A stretch of 64,000 bases of DNA from an uncultured Saprospiraceae bacterium (GCA_937921595.1 CAKZTD010000239.1:1-64000), one strand, 5' to 3'. Counted from the first letter of the stretch, positions 7,287 through 16,058 are shown. The notes: generated by a model not told the origin, from the sequence alone. A program made the numbers and translations.

Positions 7287-9383
7287 ATGCAAAAAAGTAC
7301 TTTCTATTCATTATTGATTGTATTACTATCAATGCCAATCCTCGTATCTGCTCAGGAAGCTTTCAGTTATCAGGCGGTAGTCCGAGATAGCCTAGGAGAT
7401 GTATTGCCAAATCAAGTAATTGGACTACGATCAAGTATTATTCAAAACCAAGACTTTTCACCAGCAATTTATATAGAGGAGCATGACATCAGTACGAATG
7501 ATTATGGAGTTGTGAATCTAAAAGTAGGAGAAGGAATTGTAAGTCTTGGAAATTTTGAAAATATAGATTGGGGACTTAAAAGTTTTCTAAAAATAGAAAT
7601 AGACATAGAAGGTGGTTCCAATTATACCTTGACCAGTGTTTCAGAAATTCTTTCAGCACCAAAAGCAATCTATGCGGAACGAGCGGGTAAAATTGATGGT
7701 ACTAGATTCGGACTCATTGTGACCGATTTTGGTGCTGTTGGAGATGGTGAGACGGATGATACAGATGCTTTTGAAGCGGCACTGGACAGTGCGTTAATTT
7801 ATGGATGTAAGGTCTTTGTACCTGTTGGAATTTATAAAATTACCCGAACATTGATTATTCAGGATGGAGTGTCTCTTATCGGGGAAGGCTCAGGAAGTGA
7901 TCCACTGGAAACACCTTATAATGGATCATTGATTTGGTATTATGGGAATGATTTTGCCATAAAAATAAATGGCCATAATACTAGAATCGAAGATGTAGTC
8001 ATTCGAGATAAAAGTGATGAACAAGCCAAAGGGGGGATTATTATAGAAGCAGATGGAAGGTTAGTAGAAAGTATTCATTTATCAGAAGTACTGATAAGTG
8101 GATTTGTAAATGGAACAGGATTCAAACTGGAAAGTAAAAATGCAGGAGGGATCACTTACTCTACTTTTGATAATGTGCGTATTCGTCATGGCAACATTGG
8201 GATACATCTTGTTCAGGATAATACCAGTTTTGTAAATTCTAATACTTGGAATAATTGTCAGGTTTCAGGAGGAGCATTTGATTATGGAGTATACATTGAT
8301 GGAGGGAATAACAATAATTTTAATGGATTGATTGTAGAACCTTATACCTCAATTAGCGGACATTTTTATGTAAATAAAGGACAGGTATATGGTTCTGAGA
8401 TTAGAATTGAAGGAGCACAACAAGATGAAACAGTTCCATTGATTTATTTTGACAGGAACACAAAGAACTCTACACTTACTGGAGTTTATGCTGGAGGCTT
8501 AACCATTGATAAAGGGAATAATTTTATTAATATGAGATCGGGTAGAGCCATTCATTATAAAAACTCAAGTTTTAATAAATTTTTGAATGCTACTTTTTTT
8601 ATGCCGGATGATCTTGCAATCCCAGACTGGGATCTAGATGGAAGTTATGAAAACCTAACGATTTTGGAACCTGAATTGACAGAAATACATAATGTATTGA
8701 AATTGGAAATTCCTTCGGGAGGGAAACTAAGATTAGAGCCTTCTCCTTTGTCGCGACCTAAAATTAAGGAGCTGTCTATTTATGATCAGGTGAATTTTGG
8801 GTTCCACGTAAAAACAGATGCACCCGAAATGGTGTATGCATTTACCAATGCGGAGAATGGATGGACCCGCTCGACTTTTCATAGTGGAGGAGGAGACTGG
8901 GAATTTGTTGGGATGAATGCTGCGGTGGATCGAAACCAACAGGGACGATTCGCGCTAGAGATCGATAATAATACAGGTAGCACCCAGAATGTATATATTA
9001 CTACACCAACTTTAAACTTTGGAAATCAATTGCCAACACTTGATGAGCCACCCTTGTTTTCTTCGGGAGGACAATTGTACGGTTTGTTGATTGATGCCTT
9101 TGCAGTGGCAGACATTCCTAATAATGGATTTCTTGATTTGCCTTTATCTGCAAATTATTTTGAAGTAAATGGAATAAATAAAGTATATCGAGTTAATCAT
9201 GTGACGGCTAATAGATTTCCACGAGGTAGTGTAATCACATTATTGTTTAACAATCCGGGAGTAAATATTTATAAGAGCGGATATCTAATCTTAAATGCTA
9301 ATATGACGACTGGTGAGAATAGCTCCCTGACTTTGATTTCAAATGGTAATGGAACCTGGCGTGAGGTGAGTAGGAATCAGTGA
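7287..9383 (+). CDS. Secreted pectate-lyase-superfamily beta-helix protein
   Basis: A 698-residue exported protein (signal peptide ending VSAQ). Residues about 23-135 match a domain frequent at the N-terminus of Bacteroidota surface proteins (FSYQAVVRDSLG, DYGVVNLKVGEG, APKAIYAERA). Then comes the start of a pectate_lyase_3-type right-handed beta-helix: VTDFGAVGDGETDDTDAF (about 150-167), KVFVPVGIYKITRTL, GVSLIGEG. The helix continues with Asn/Gly/Ile-rich repeats to about residue 470, and the C-terminal 230 residues form beta-rich domains resembling a tail-fibre or adhesin end. No T9SS sorting tail is visible. The fold is shared by polysaccharide lyases, hydrolases and phage tailspikes; catalytic specificity cannot be assigned. 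Its last seven bases overlap the end of the convergent next gene. Confidence 0.8.
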   Translation: MQKSTFYSLLIVLLSMPILVSAQEAFSYQAVVRDSLGDVLPNQVIGLRSSIIQNQDFSPAIYIEEHDISTNDYGVVNLKVGEGIVSLGNFENIDWGLKSFLKIEIDIEGGSNYTLTSVSEILSAPKAIYAERAGKIDGTRFGLIVTDFGAVGDGETDDTDAFEAALDSALIYGCKVFVPVGIYKITRTLIIQDGVSLIGEGSGSDPLETPYNGSLIWYYGNDFAIKINGHNTRIEDVVIRDKSDEQAKGGIIIEADGRLVESIHLSEVLISGFVNGTGFKLESKNAGGITYSTFDNVRIRHGNIGIHLVQDNTSFVNSNTWNNCQVSGGAFDYGVYIDGGNNNNFNGLIVEPYTSISGHFYVNKGQVYGSEIRIEGAQQDETVPLIYFDRNTKNSTLTGVYAGGLTIDKGNNFINMRSGRAIHYKNSSFNKFLNATFFMPDDLAIPDWDLDGSYENLTILEPELTEIHNVLKLEIPSGGKLRLEPSPLSRPKIKELSIYDQVNFGFHVKTDAPEMVYAFTNAENGWTRSTFHSGGGDWEFVGMNAAVDRNQQGRFALEIDNNTGSTQNVYITTPTLNFGNQLPTLDEPPLFSSGGQLYGLLIDAFAVADIPNNGFLDLPLSANYFEVNGINKVYRVNHVTANRFPRGSVITLLFNNPGVNIYKSGYLILNANMTTGENSSLTLISNGNGTWREVSRNQ

Positions 9384-10348
9384 TTTATTGATCTAAAATC
9401 CACGTGATAATGATCGTCGTGTCTTATGACTACCCGGTTTTTAGTAAATGGCAAATGTTTTAATTGTTGGCCTGTTTTCGTTTTTAAAAGATAAGGACGT
9501 AGGACGGGATCAAAGATGACTTTCTGAATGGCCAATCCATTTTGCTTTGCTGTTTTTTCTAAAGCTAAAAGATGCTTCGCCATTGTCTCGTAATCAATTT
9601 CTACATTTCCTTTTTTCCCTTTATTGTCAAACTCAAATCGATATCCCCAAAGATTGAAAAGATGATGTGAACGATAATGTTTTTCGTTTTTCAAAAGTGG
9701 CGTCATAAAGTCAACGCTCATTCCATTTCGATGTGTTCGATGTGGTAAGAATTGCCCGCCATGTTTGCGTCCAATTTCACCAACCACAAATGTAATCTTT
9801 GGACAAGATTCTTCGCAAATTTTATAACTGTCCATCATCGTTTGCCTAACTTTGTCATGAGCAAATGTTCGCCCTGCCAGATATCCAGGATAAGAATAGG
9901 TTGTAAAATTTTCTCCACGAAAATACATCCGTTTCGCATTTTGGACTGAACCCTGAGATACACTTCCTTGGGAAATACTCGGCTTATTGTTTTCAAAAAT
10001 CATCAAAGTGTTTGGAAAAAGATAGCCGAAGAAAAAGAGGATTAAAGTAGAAGTGCCTAGGATTTTAAAAAAGTGTTTAAACTTTCCGAATAGATATCGG
10101 ATAGTTAAAAACAACAAGAAATAATAAGGGATGACTATGAAATATCTACTAGAGCCTTTAAGCCATTCTCCGAAAGGATAAATAAAACTACTTTGTAAAT
10201 AACTAACAATTCGATCTGCGTCTTTACCTGCGTATTTCGCATAAGTAGGATCAGAAACAATCCATTCGCCAATAGTCGGCATCAGAAAATAAAAAATAGA
10301 AAAAAGTAAAGTGAAGAGAATTACAAAGCGACTTTTAAGATATTTCAT
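9377..10348 (-). CDS. Membrane-anchored murein endopeptidase-like (LAS/M74-type) protein
   Basis: A 323-residue protein with N-terminal transmembrane helices (about 8-26, 68-86 and 94-112) and an extracytoplasmic C-terminal domain. That domain carries LAS-peptidase metal-site features resembling penicillin-insensitive murein endopeptidase MepA: GEIGRKHGGQF, then HRTHRNGMSVDF (His and Asp ligands, about residues 217-228), and HDDHYHVDF near the C-terminus with the His-x-His ligand. This suggests a zinc D,D-endopeptidase cutting peptidoglycan cross-links, tethered to the inner membrane rather than soluble as in MepA. The assignment rests on motif spacing only. The gene ends convergently with a 7-bp overlap with the beta-helix gene. 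Confidence 0.7.
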   Translation of the reverse strand: MKYLKSRFVILFTLLFSIFYFLMPTIGEWIVSDPTYAKYAGKDADRIVSYLQSSFIYPFGEWLKGSSRYFIVIPYYFLLFLTIRYLFGKFKHFFKILGTSTLILFFFGYLFPNTLMIFENNKPSISQGSVSQGSVQNAKRMYFRGENFTTYSYPGYLAGRTFAHDKVRQTMMDSYKICEESCPKITFVVGEIGRKHGGQFLPHRTHRNGMSVDFMTPLLKNEKHYRSHHLFNLWGYRFEFDNKGKKGNVEIDYETMAKHLLALEKTAKQNGLAIQKVIFDPVLRPYLLKTKTGQQLKHLPFTKNRVVIRHDDHYHVDFRSINH

Positions 10349-10514
10349 AGCAGTAATTTAAGCTACTATCATTAACGCTTTTAAAAATGAAAATGTTATA
10401 AAAAAAGATTTGCCTGAGGCTTTTGAAGCTGCCTGAAAAATATTATTACTGAAATCAAGAGTGGAAGGCATTAACAATGGGCCCCTAAGAATTTAATTTT
10501 GACCTGAGTATAAA

Positions 10515-10566
10515 CGGTATTAGGTGTTCGGCATTAGAAGAGCCCGAAAACCTAATACCGAATGCT
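10515..10566. repeat. Octamer-type palindromic element, family C copy 1
   Basis: CGGTATTAGG (10515-10524) pairs with CCTAATACCG (10551-10560), with further GCATTAG/GAATGC pairing out of register. The core contains AGAAGAGCCCGA, which recurs inverted at 30774-30784 and in altered form at 26180-26238. Arms have an 8-nt period. It lies upstream of one minus-strand gene and downstream of the next. Confidence 0.75.
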
Positions 10567-10628
10567 GTTTCTTCTTAGTTTAAAGCAAATTATATTTAAC
10601 ATCTGATTGAGATTGTTCTATTGGAAAA

Positions 10629-11744
10629 CTACACTTCAAAAGTAATTTCCAAATCTCCATCTTTCGGATGAGCTTGGCAAGTCAAAATAAAACCATCCGC
10701 TACTTCGTCATCATCCAAAGCAAAACAAGCATCCATAGTTACACTCCCTTTTATCACTTTCGCCATGCAAGTAGAACAAGCACCAGAAGTACAAGAGTAA
10801 GGAGGCTCTTTTTTTAGCTCCAATAATTTGTCAAGGACTGTTTTATTATCATCGATCGTCATTTCGATTTTCTCTCCATCAAGGTGAACGATTACTTTGC
10901 TACCATTTCCAGAAGAAGTGGAAGCAGTGCTTGTTCCTTCAGCCGAATTTGCCGCATCATTAGTAAATCGTTCCGTATGAATTTTCTTAGAAGCGACCTC
11001 TCGGCTTTTTAGTACTTCTTCAACCGTATCAATCATCACTCCAGGGCCACAGATGAAATATTCCGCATCGTCTGTTCTTGGAGGATTTTGATTAAGAAAG
11101 TTCGTCGCATTTTCTTTATCAATTCTACCAATCTTTCCCTGCCAGTTAGCTACTGCTTTTTTGAAAAATCCACCAAGGCCACCTTTCTTTTCTTTGGTCG
11201 GTTGACTCAAAATGTGTTCAACAATAAATTGATCCGTATATCTTTTTTCTAACCGTTCGATCTCATTTTTGAAAATAATCGACTGTTCATTTCGATTACC
11301 ATATAAAAGAAAAACGGTACTCTGAGGTTCTACTTCCACGATGGTTTTTAGAATAGACATCAAAGGAGTAATTCCGCTACCCGCCGCGAAGAGGTAATAA
11401 GTTTTTCGATTATCTTCTTTGAGTTTAGTGAAAAATCGACCATCAGGAGGCATGACCTGAATTTCAGAACCCGCCTTGATGTTTTTATTGATGTGGGTAG
11501 AAACGAGTCCACCTTCCAATCGTTTTACAGAAACGGTAAAGTCTTTATCCAAAGGGCTGCTAGACATGGAGTAAGCACGTCGAACGTCTTTACCTTTGAT
11601 GTCAAAACGAAGGGTCGCATATTGCCCTTGGGTATATTGAAAAGTATCTTTAAGATCCTGTGGAATGTCAAAAGAAAGGGAAACGCATTCGTCGGTCTCC
11701 TTGATAACTTCCTTTACTTTAAGTGTATAAAATTGTGTACTCAT
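10629..11744 (-). CDS. PaaE-like flavin/[2Fe-2S] NAD(P)H oxidoreductase
   Basis: A 371-residue ferredoxin-NADP reductase family protein. Order: FAD-binding domain ([10 protein letters not shown], about residues 55-64, is the RxYSxSS flavin motif), NAD(P)-binding domain ([17 protein letters not shown] near 113-130, FLLYGNRNE near 147), an inserted Lys-rich segment ([13 protein letters not shown]), then a plant-type ferredoxin domain with [2Fe-2S] ligands in [11 protein letters not shown] and a fourth Cys in LTCQAHP. Best family match is subunit E of phenylacetyl-CoA epoxidase, but no other paa gene is nearby. It could serve as electron donor to another oxygenase such as the AlkB homologue at 14653. 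A hairpin lies in its short leader. Confidence 0.85.
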   Translation of the reverse strand: MSTQFYTLKVKEVIKETDECVSLSFDIPQDLKDTFQYTQGQYATLRFDIKGKDVRRAYSMSSSPLDKDFTVSVKRLEGGLVSTHINKNIKAGSEIQVMPPDGRFFTKLKEDNRKTYYLFAAGSGITPLMSILKTIVEVEPQSTVFLLYGNRNEQSIIFKNEIERLEKRYTDQFIVEHILSQPTKEKKGGLGGFFKKAVANWQGKIGRIDKENATNFLNQNPPRTDDAEYFICGPGVMIDTVEEVLKSREVASKKIHTERFTNDAANSAEGTSTASTSSGNGSKVIVHLDGEKIEMTIDDNKTVLDKLLELKKEPPYSCTSGACSTCMAKVIKGSVTMDACFALDDDEVADGFILTCQAHPKDGDLEITFEV

Positions 11745-11750
11745 ATTAGT

Positions 11751-11779
11751 CAGAACAGATTTTTTAGCATTCTGTTCTG
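11751..11779 (-). promoter_or_regulatory. Leader hairpin of the PaaE-like gene
   Basis: CAGAACAGA (11751-11759) and TCTGTTCTG (11771-11779) form a 9-bp inverted repeat. On the minus strand it follows the -7-like box and ends 7 nt before the start codon, so it may be the first structure of the transcript or an operator. Function unknown. Confidence 0.5.
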
Positions 11780-11787
11780 CGAAAGTA
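11780..11787 (-). promoter_or_regulatory. Putative -7 box of the PaaE-like gene
   Basis: On the minus strand the bases read TACTTTCG, one mismatch from TAnnTTTG, 35 nt before the ATG. No clear -33 TTG was identified. Confidence 0.4.
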
Positions 11788-11805
11788 GAGAATTTTCGTA
11801 TAAGA

Positions 11806-11885
11806 TTTAAGATTTAAAAATTAGAATTTTGAGATTTTTATTTCGGCCTTTGGGTTTTGGAGAATTTTAAATCTTAAAATAGGAA
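11806..11885. repeat. Octamer-armed inverted element, TAAGATTT type
   Basis: The left arm has TAAGATTTAAGATTTAAAAA, a direct repeat around 7-8 nt. The right arm (about 11861-11885) has AATTTTAAATCTTAAAAT, its inverse. The core is around 11840-11860 (TTTCGGCCTTTGGGTTTTGG). It occupies the gap upstream of the PaaE-like gene beside a second element. Confidence 0.6.
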
Positions 11886-11954
11886 TGATTGGGAATAATA
11901 TTTAGAATAATAGTGGAAAATGTTTTCTAAAGTCATTCTCTGAAGGAGAGGACG

Positions 11955-12028
11955 CTATGTGTTCTTATGTGATTAATGTGATGAAACAAACATATTTTTT
12001 ATCACATTGATTACGAAAGAACACATGT
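11955..12028. repeat. Octamer-armed inverted element, ATGTGA type
   Basis: Left arm 11957-11983 reads as 8-mers ATGTGTTC, TTATGTGA, TTAATGTG. The right arm 12001-12027 (ATCACATTGATTACG then AAAGAACACATG) is its reverse complement with a few mismatches. The loop 11984-12000 is AT-rich. It lies 30 nt beyond the stop codon of the anti-sigma-like gene. Confidence 0.72.
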
Positions 12029-12058
12029 TTTGGAATTTCCATTGAAGGTTTAAACAAA

Positions 12059-12733
12059 TCAATAGACTCTTCCCATATTCAGAAAGCCAGTATCGACATC
12101 GACGCGATGACCTTTGACGGAATCTTTTAAATATCGAGTTATAATCTGTTCAATCCCCAGAGAATCATGGTTGCTGGCGAAATAATCAGAAACCCCTCTA
12201 GATAAATCAGCACTAGCTACTGGATCTTTACTGAAAACAATAGTACTGGATTTTATTGGAGAGCGATTTGTTCGGTTGAGTATATTTCTAACCTGAGGGA
12301 TTGCTGAAACGGTATCAATGATCGGATTGAGAATAGCCTCGACAGGGCTTTCTTTAAAAACTGTATCTGTATGATAAATGAAAATCTGGTCAGGATCGCT
12401 AGATTGATTCTCTTGCATTTGAGGAATGAAAAACAATAACAAAGCAAAAGCTGCGACTGCTTGCCATGCGGGAATTCTATATAAAAACAAAGGAGCAACC
12501 TTAGTTGGTTCTTTGGATTGTTTTAGACGCTGACGAAGCATGGATTTGATTTCCGGATTTGGTTTGGTCCGCTCTTGCTTGAAAATCATTGAACTTTGAA
12601 GCATAGCATGACGCATCCCATTGTATTCATCAGCACTATATTGCTGACCGACCCATTCCTTTTCCTCAGGTAGCAAATCTTGGTAGCTTTTGTTAGCTAA
12701 TAGATCTTCCATTTTATCTAGCTTGCGATTCAT
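12059..12733 (-). CDS. Anti-sigma-factor-like membrane protein
   Basis: A 224-residue protein with a cytoplasmic N-terminal region (about 1-80, with LLPEEKEWVGQQYS and a basic stretch), one transmembrane helix at about 86-103 (WQAVAAFALLLFFIP) and a periplasmic tail of 120 residues. It overlaps the 3' end of the ECF sigma gene: ATG 12733 lies inside the sigma frame, and a second ATG directly follows the sigma stop (12712), so translation is probably coupled. Topology and position fit a membrane anti-sigma factor, but no zinc-binding ASD motif (HxxxCxxC) is visible, so the assignment depends on context. Confidence 0.65.
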   Translation of the reverse strand: MNRKLDKMEDLLANKSYQDLLPEEKEWVGQQYSADEYNGMRHAMLQSSMIFKQERTKPNPEIKSMLRQRLKQSKEPTKVAPLFLYRIPAWQAVAAFALLLFFIPQMQENQSSDPDQIFIYHTDTVFKESPVEAILNPIIDTVSAIPQVRNILNRTNRSPIKSSTIVFSKDPVASADLSRGVSDYFASNHDSLGIEQIITRYLKDSVKGHRVDVDTGFLNMGRVY

Positions 12734-13331
12734 GTCTCTTTTTTTTTGAAAAATTAGGATTAAAATAATGCAGTTGCTCTGCGAGCTTACGGAGGGTATA
12801 ATACAATCTCGATTTCACAGTACCTTCCGGGCAGCCGAGTATTTCACTAATTTCCCGAATTGCTAAATCTTGTTGATAACGGAGTATAAAACATTGTCGA
12901 TGTGCAAAGTCTAATTTCTCCAAAGCATTTTGAAGATGCTGTTTGAATAATTGTTGATCAGTTTCAGATTCTAAAATAAGACCATCTCTAGCCATTGCGA
13001 TTTCAAAAAACTCAGGAAGCGCTTGCTCTGGTCGGCGTTCCATTCTACGATATTCGTTTTTACACATATTTCCTGCAACAGCATAGAGCCAAGTAGAAAA
13101 TCTTTGTTTGGTATCAAAGTAGGTTGCTTTTTCGATAACTTTTATAAAAAGCTCTTGTGTAAAATCATCTGCTCGATCCTGGTTCTGTCCAAGCATGCGA
13201 AAGAAATAGTAATGCATTTTTCCACTATAGCGGTTGTACAATTCATCGAAAGCACGCTCATTGCTCTTGACGACATAAGGCATCAATTCTTCATCTTTGA
13301 GTTGCTTGTATTTCTTTCTAAGGTTGAACAT
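12714..13331 (-). CDS. ECF RNA polymerase sigma factor
   Basis: A 205-residue sigma-70 family protein of the extracytoplasmic-function type. Region 2 spans about 22-95 (FDELYNRYSGKMHYYFFRM, DDFTQELFIKVIE, FSTWLYAVAGNMCKNEYRR). Region 4 spans about 130-185 with the helix-turn-helix LAIREISEILGCPEGTVKSR. Region 3 is absent, as expected. It is the first gene of a two-gene operon with a membrane protein that probably controls it. The C-terminus ends in a basic KKKRHESQAR. Target promoters are unknown. Confidence 0.92.
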   Translation of the reverse strand: MFNLRKKYKQLKDEELMPYVVKSNERAFDELYNRYSGKMHYYFFRMLGQNQDRADDFTQELFIKVIEKATYFDTKQRFSTWLYAVAGNMCKNEYRRMERRPEQALPEFFEIAMARDGLILESETDQQLFKQHLQNALEKLDFAHRQCFILRYQQDLAIREISEILGCPEGTVKSRLYYTLRKLAEQLHYFNPNFSKKKRHESQAR

Positions 13332-13388
13332 TAAAGTTAATTAGGAGTTAGAAGTTTAAAAATATAAATCATTTCTAATTCCAGGTTT

Positions 13389-14534
13389 TTAATTATGATT
13401 TTGTTTTGCTAAAAAGTTTGCGATTTCATCTTTTCGCTCACACTTGTCTCCGATCTGAACCAATAGGTCTTCTAGTTTTTTTGCTTTACTTGATTCTCCA
13501 CTCAATAAATAGTGTTTATATAAAACTGTCAAACAAGGAATGTATTGTTGATTCATATAATCTACGACGGATTGACTAAAATCGTTGTCTAAATTCGTCG
13601 TTAAATAATCTTTTAAAAATAAGTTTTCATAATTGTTTCTGATGACTGCTACATGATCGAATTTTTGTTCACAGTATTTAAACGCCAGACCAACGATGTA
13701 AAGTTGCTCATGATGTTTTTTTCTAAAACTTTTAGGAGAACTGATTCCGATGTAGACTGGGCGATCAGTGTGTTTGATAATGTGCTCCATTAATGCATCC
13801 CGATGTTTTTGATAGTTGCCAGAATCTTCTATCTTTTTATCAAAGGCTGGAATGTTTAATTGTTTGAATTTTTGAATACGATATTTATCAAAGGATAATA
13901 AAGAAACATTGACATTACTCACATCTGTTCTTACATCTTTTATCTTTTGCAAGAACCAGACAGGATAGGTGTCGTTGTCTCCGAAGGTAAGAAAAATGGC
14001 GTCTTTTTCAAGACCGATGATGGCATTGTAGTTCCAGGCAGAAAGCCCCTGGGAATACATTTCATGCTTATACCATTTTTCGAAAAAAGTTTTCATAGTT
14101 TCAGTATCGCCTTCTACTTCAGCTGTTGAAATAAAAGTATCCCAGGTAAGATAGTGGTCGGGATCAATGGCATAAGCTTTTTGTAAATGAGGGAAAGCTT
14201 TATCTCTGTCTCGTTCTTGTTTGTAAGAAACATAATGATATTCAAAAGTATTTGGGAGATTGTGTTTTAAGTCTTTTGCAATTTCATCCATATCGTATCG
14301 ACTGTCATCCGCTTCAGCAAATGCGTTATTCATTCGAGCTGCCGTATAGTAATTCTGCCATGCATTGGCATCTTTTTGAGATTTTTTGACTTCTTTTTCC
14401 CATAATTCCGCCTGCTGGCTATAATAGGCATAGTTTTTTTGGATCTTAGTAATAGAATAGATTTGCTCCGGTTGTTGAGCATAGATGGTCAAACCCGAGA
14501 GAGAAAAGATAAAAAGTAAAATAACCTGCTTCAT
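13389..14534 (-). CDS. Secreted helical-repeat protein with DUF2723-like motif
   Basis: A 381-residue protein with signal peptide (MKQVILLFIFSLSGLTIYAQ). Residues about 25-165 look like TPR-type helical repeats (LQKAYAIDPDHYLTWDTFIS). Around 175-215 is FLTFGDNDTYPVWFLQKI followed by VRTDVSNVNVSLL, which closely resembles the GDNDTxPxWxLQ...RTDVrVvNLSLL block in the soluble half of Bacteroidota DUF2723 membrane glycosyltransferases. Here the membrane half is absent. The block may be an independent substrate-handling domain, and its activity is unknown. Its stop lies 58 bp upstream of the ECF sigma start, so the three genes may be transcribed together, with this one first. Confidence 0.7.
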   Translation of the reverse strand: MKQVILLFIFSLSGLTIYAQQPEQIYSITKIQKNYAYYSQQAELWEKEVKKSQKDANAWQNYYTAARMNNAFAEADDSRYDMDEIAKDLKHNLPNTFEYHYVSYKQERDRDKAFPHLQKAYAIDPDHYLTWDTFISTAEVEGDTETMKTFFEKWYKHEMYSQGLSAWNYNAIIGLEKDAIFLTFGDNDTYPVWFLQKIKDVRTDVSNVNVSLLSFDKYRIQKFKQLNIPAFDKKIEDSGNYQKHRDALMEHIIKHTDRPVYIGISSPKSFRKKHHEQLYIVGLAFKYCEQKFDHVAVIRNNYENLFLKDYLTTNLDNDFSQSVVDYMNQQYIPCLTVLYKHYLLSGESSKAKKLEDLLVQIGDKCERKDEIANFLAKQNHN

Positions 14535-14652
14535 TCTGATGTTTTTTATTCTTCTACACCAGAATTTAGAATGGGTTCAATTTTATTTAAATATTTTTTT
14601 TATTTTACTATTCAGTTGGAAAAGTAATTTATTAAACTAAAGCATTCTGAAT

Positions 14653-15699
14653 ATGCGTGATGCTAAATATCTACTGGCCTACATTGCTCCTTTATCTGCG
14701 TTTTTGGGGATTTATTTTGGAGGAATATGGTCCTTTGGAGCAGTCTATGTTGCTTTCGGAATTATTCCATTATTAGAACTTGTCCTACCGTATTCAAAAG
14801 AAAATTTTGCAAAAGAAAAAGAAGAGAAAAGATCGGTCATCTTGTTTTTTGATGTTCTACTTTATCTAAATGTTCCCATTTTATATGCTGCGATTCTTTA
14901 TTATTTCATAACAATAGAAGCTGGAGGATTGACAACTTTTGAAACTGTTGGAATGACCTTGAATATAGGCGTATTGATTGGAACGATCGGAATTAATGTC
15001 GCACATGAGCTTGGCCATCGAACGACAAAGTTTGAACAATTTTTATCAAAAATGCTATTGTTGTCCGCCATGTATATGCATTTTATTATTGAACACAATC
15101 GTGGACATCATAAAAATGTTGCGACTCCTGAAGATCCTGCGTCGGCAAGATTAGGGGAAAGTATTTATGGTTTTTGGTTTCGTTCAATTACGCAAAGTTA
15201 TATAGGAGCATGGAAATTAGAAACTCAAAGATTGAAGCGTCAAGGAAAAGCAGTCATCAGTAGTGAAAATGACATGATTTGGTTTCAGATTATACAAGTG
15301 ATTTATTTGTTGACGGTAGGAGCTGTTTTTGGTTGGGCGATGATTCTTTATGCATTGGCAATAGCTTTGGGAGGAGTGATTTTATTGGAGACCGTAAACT
15401 ATATTGAACATTACGGATTGAGTAGAAAAAAATTAGCTTCTGGACGTTATGAAAATGTATTGCCGATTCATTCTTGGAATTCCAATCACGAACTGGGAAG
15501 GATTTTTTTATATGAACTGACTCGCCATTCTGACCATCATTTTAAAGCGACTAGAAAATATCAGGTGCTTCGACATTTTGAAGAGAGTCCTCAGTTGCCA
15601 TTGGGTTATCCTGCCTCGATGTTATTGGCTTTGTTGCCACCAGTTTGGTTCGGGTATATGAATGATAAGGTGAAGAAGTATTCAAAAGTGATAAGTTAA
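14653..15699 (+). CDS. alkB: AlkB-type alkane 1-monooxygenase
   Basis: A 348-residue integral-membrane di-iron oxygenase that hydroxylates the terminal carbon of alkanes or fatty acyl chains. All histidine boxes of the AlkB family are present: HELGHRTTKFE (H118, H122), EHNRGHHKNVATPEDPASAR (H148, H152, H153), NYIEHYG near 258, and RHSDHHFKATRKYQ (H292, H295, H296). About six transmembrane segments surround them. The PEDPASAR and NYIEHYGLSR signatures are specific to AlkB rather than generic fatty acid desaturases. No rubredoxin gene is adjacent; a PaaE-like reductase 3 kb away could supply electrons. The stop codon lies within a family B octamer arm. Confidence 0.92.
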   Translation: MRDAKYLLAYIAPLSAFLGIYFGGIWSFGAVYVAFGIIPLLELVLPYSKENFAKEKEEKRSVILFFDVLLYLNVPILYAAILYYFITIEAGGLTTFETVGMTLNIGVLIGTIGINVAHELGHRTTKFEQFLSKMLLLSAMYMHFIIEHNRGHHKNVATPEDPASARLGESIYGFWFRSITQSYIGAWKLETQRLKRQGKAVISSENDMIWFQIIQVIYLLTVGAVFGWAMILYALAIALGGVILLETVNYIEHYGLSRKKLASGRYENVLPIHSWNSNHELGRIFLYELTRHSDHHFKATRKYQVLRHFEESPQLPLGYPASMLLALLPPVWFGYMNDKVKKYSKVIS

Positions 15700-15730
15700 T
15701 AAGTTAGTAGAGGATTAAGTTAGCAATTGG
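15691..15730. repeat. Single family B octamer arm over the alkB stop codon
   Basis: Five consecutive 8-mers: ATAAGTTA, ATAAGTTA, GTAGAGGA, TTAAGTTA, GCAATTGG. The alkB TAA (15697-15699) lies inside the first units. No matching right arm was found nearby, so this is a solo arm or one half of a decayed element. Confidence 0.6.
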
Positions 15731-15806
15731 GGTAAATTAATCGATAGTGCGGAATAAAAAACTACACTCTTTCAAGTTTTAAAACAGAAGCCAAAAGCTA
15801 GGAGAA

Positions 15807-16003
15807 CGGCCTTATACTTTTTAGTAAAAATTAGTTCAAGATCCGTTAAGAATTATAAACTGTTTGAGCCGTATTAATGCTTAGGGTTAACTCAAGAACT
15901 AAAGTAATCAATGATCTAATAGTAAACCATAAACTCAAAGGCGAGTTTTTAGAATTTAGGATCTTGAACTGATTTTTGCGTTAAAAAAAGTATACAGCCT
16001 TGA
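15807..16003. repeat. Long imperfect inverted repeat between alkB and a GT39-like gene
   Basis: About 50 bases at 15807-15856 (with TTATACTTTTTAGT and TTAGTTCAAGATCC) recur inverted at about 15951-16003 (GGATCTTGAACTGA and AAAAAAAGTATAC). The 95-bp interior contains a weaker CTCAAA/TTTGAG pairing. No coding frame spans it. It looks like a non-coding palindromic element in the convergent gap; no second copy was found in this window. Confidence 0.65.
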
Positions 16004-16011
16004 GTTTTTTG

Positions 16012-16040
16012 TTTCTTTTTGTGTCAAAGACAAAAAGAAA
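16012..16040. terminator. Bidirectional terminator hairpin
   Basis: TTTCTTTTTGT (16012-16022) and ACAAAAAGAAA (16030-16040) form a perfect 11-bp stem around GTCAAAG, between convergent genes. Runs of T on both strands make it suitable as a two-way terminator. Confidence 0.6.
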
Positions 16041-16058
16041 ATTGATTTAAGATTTAAA

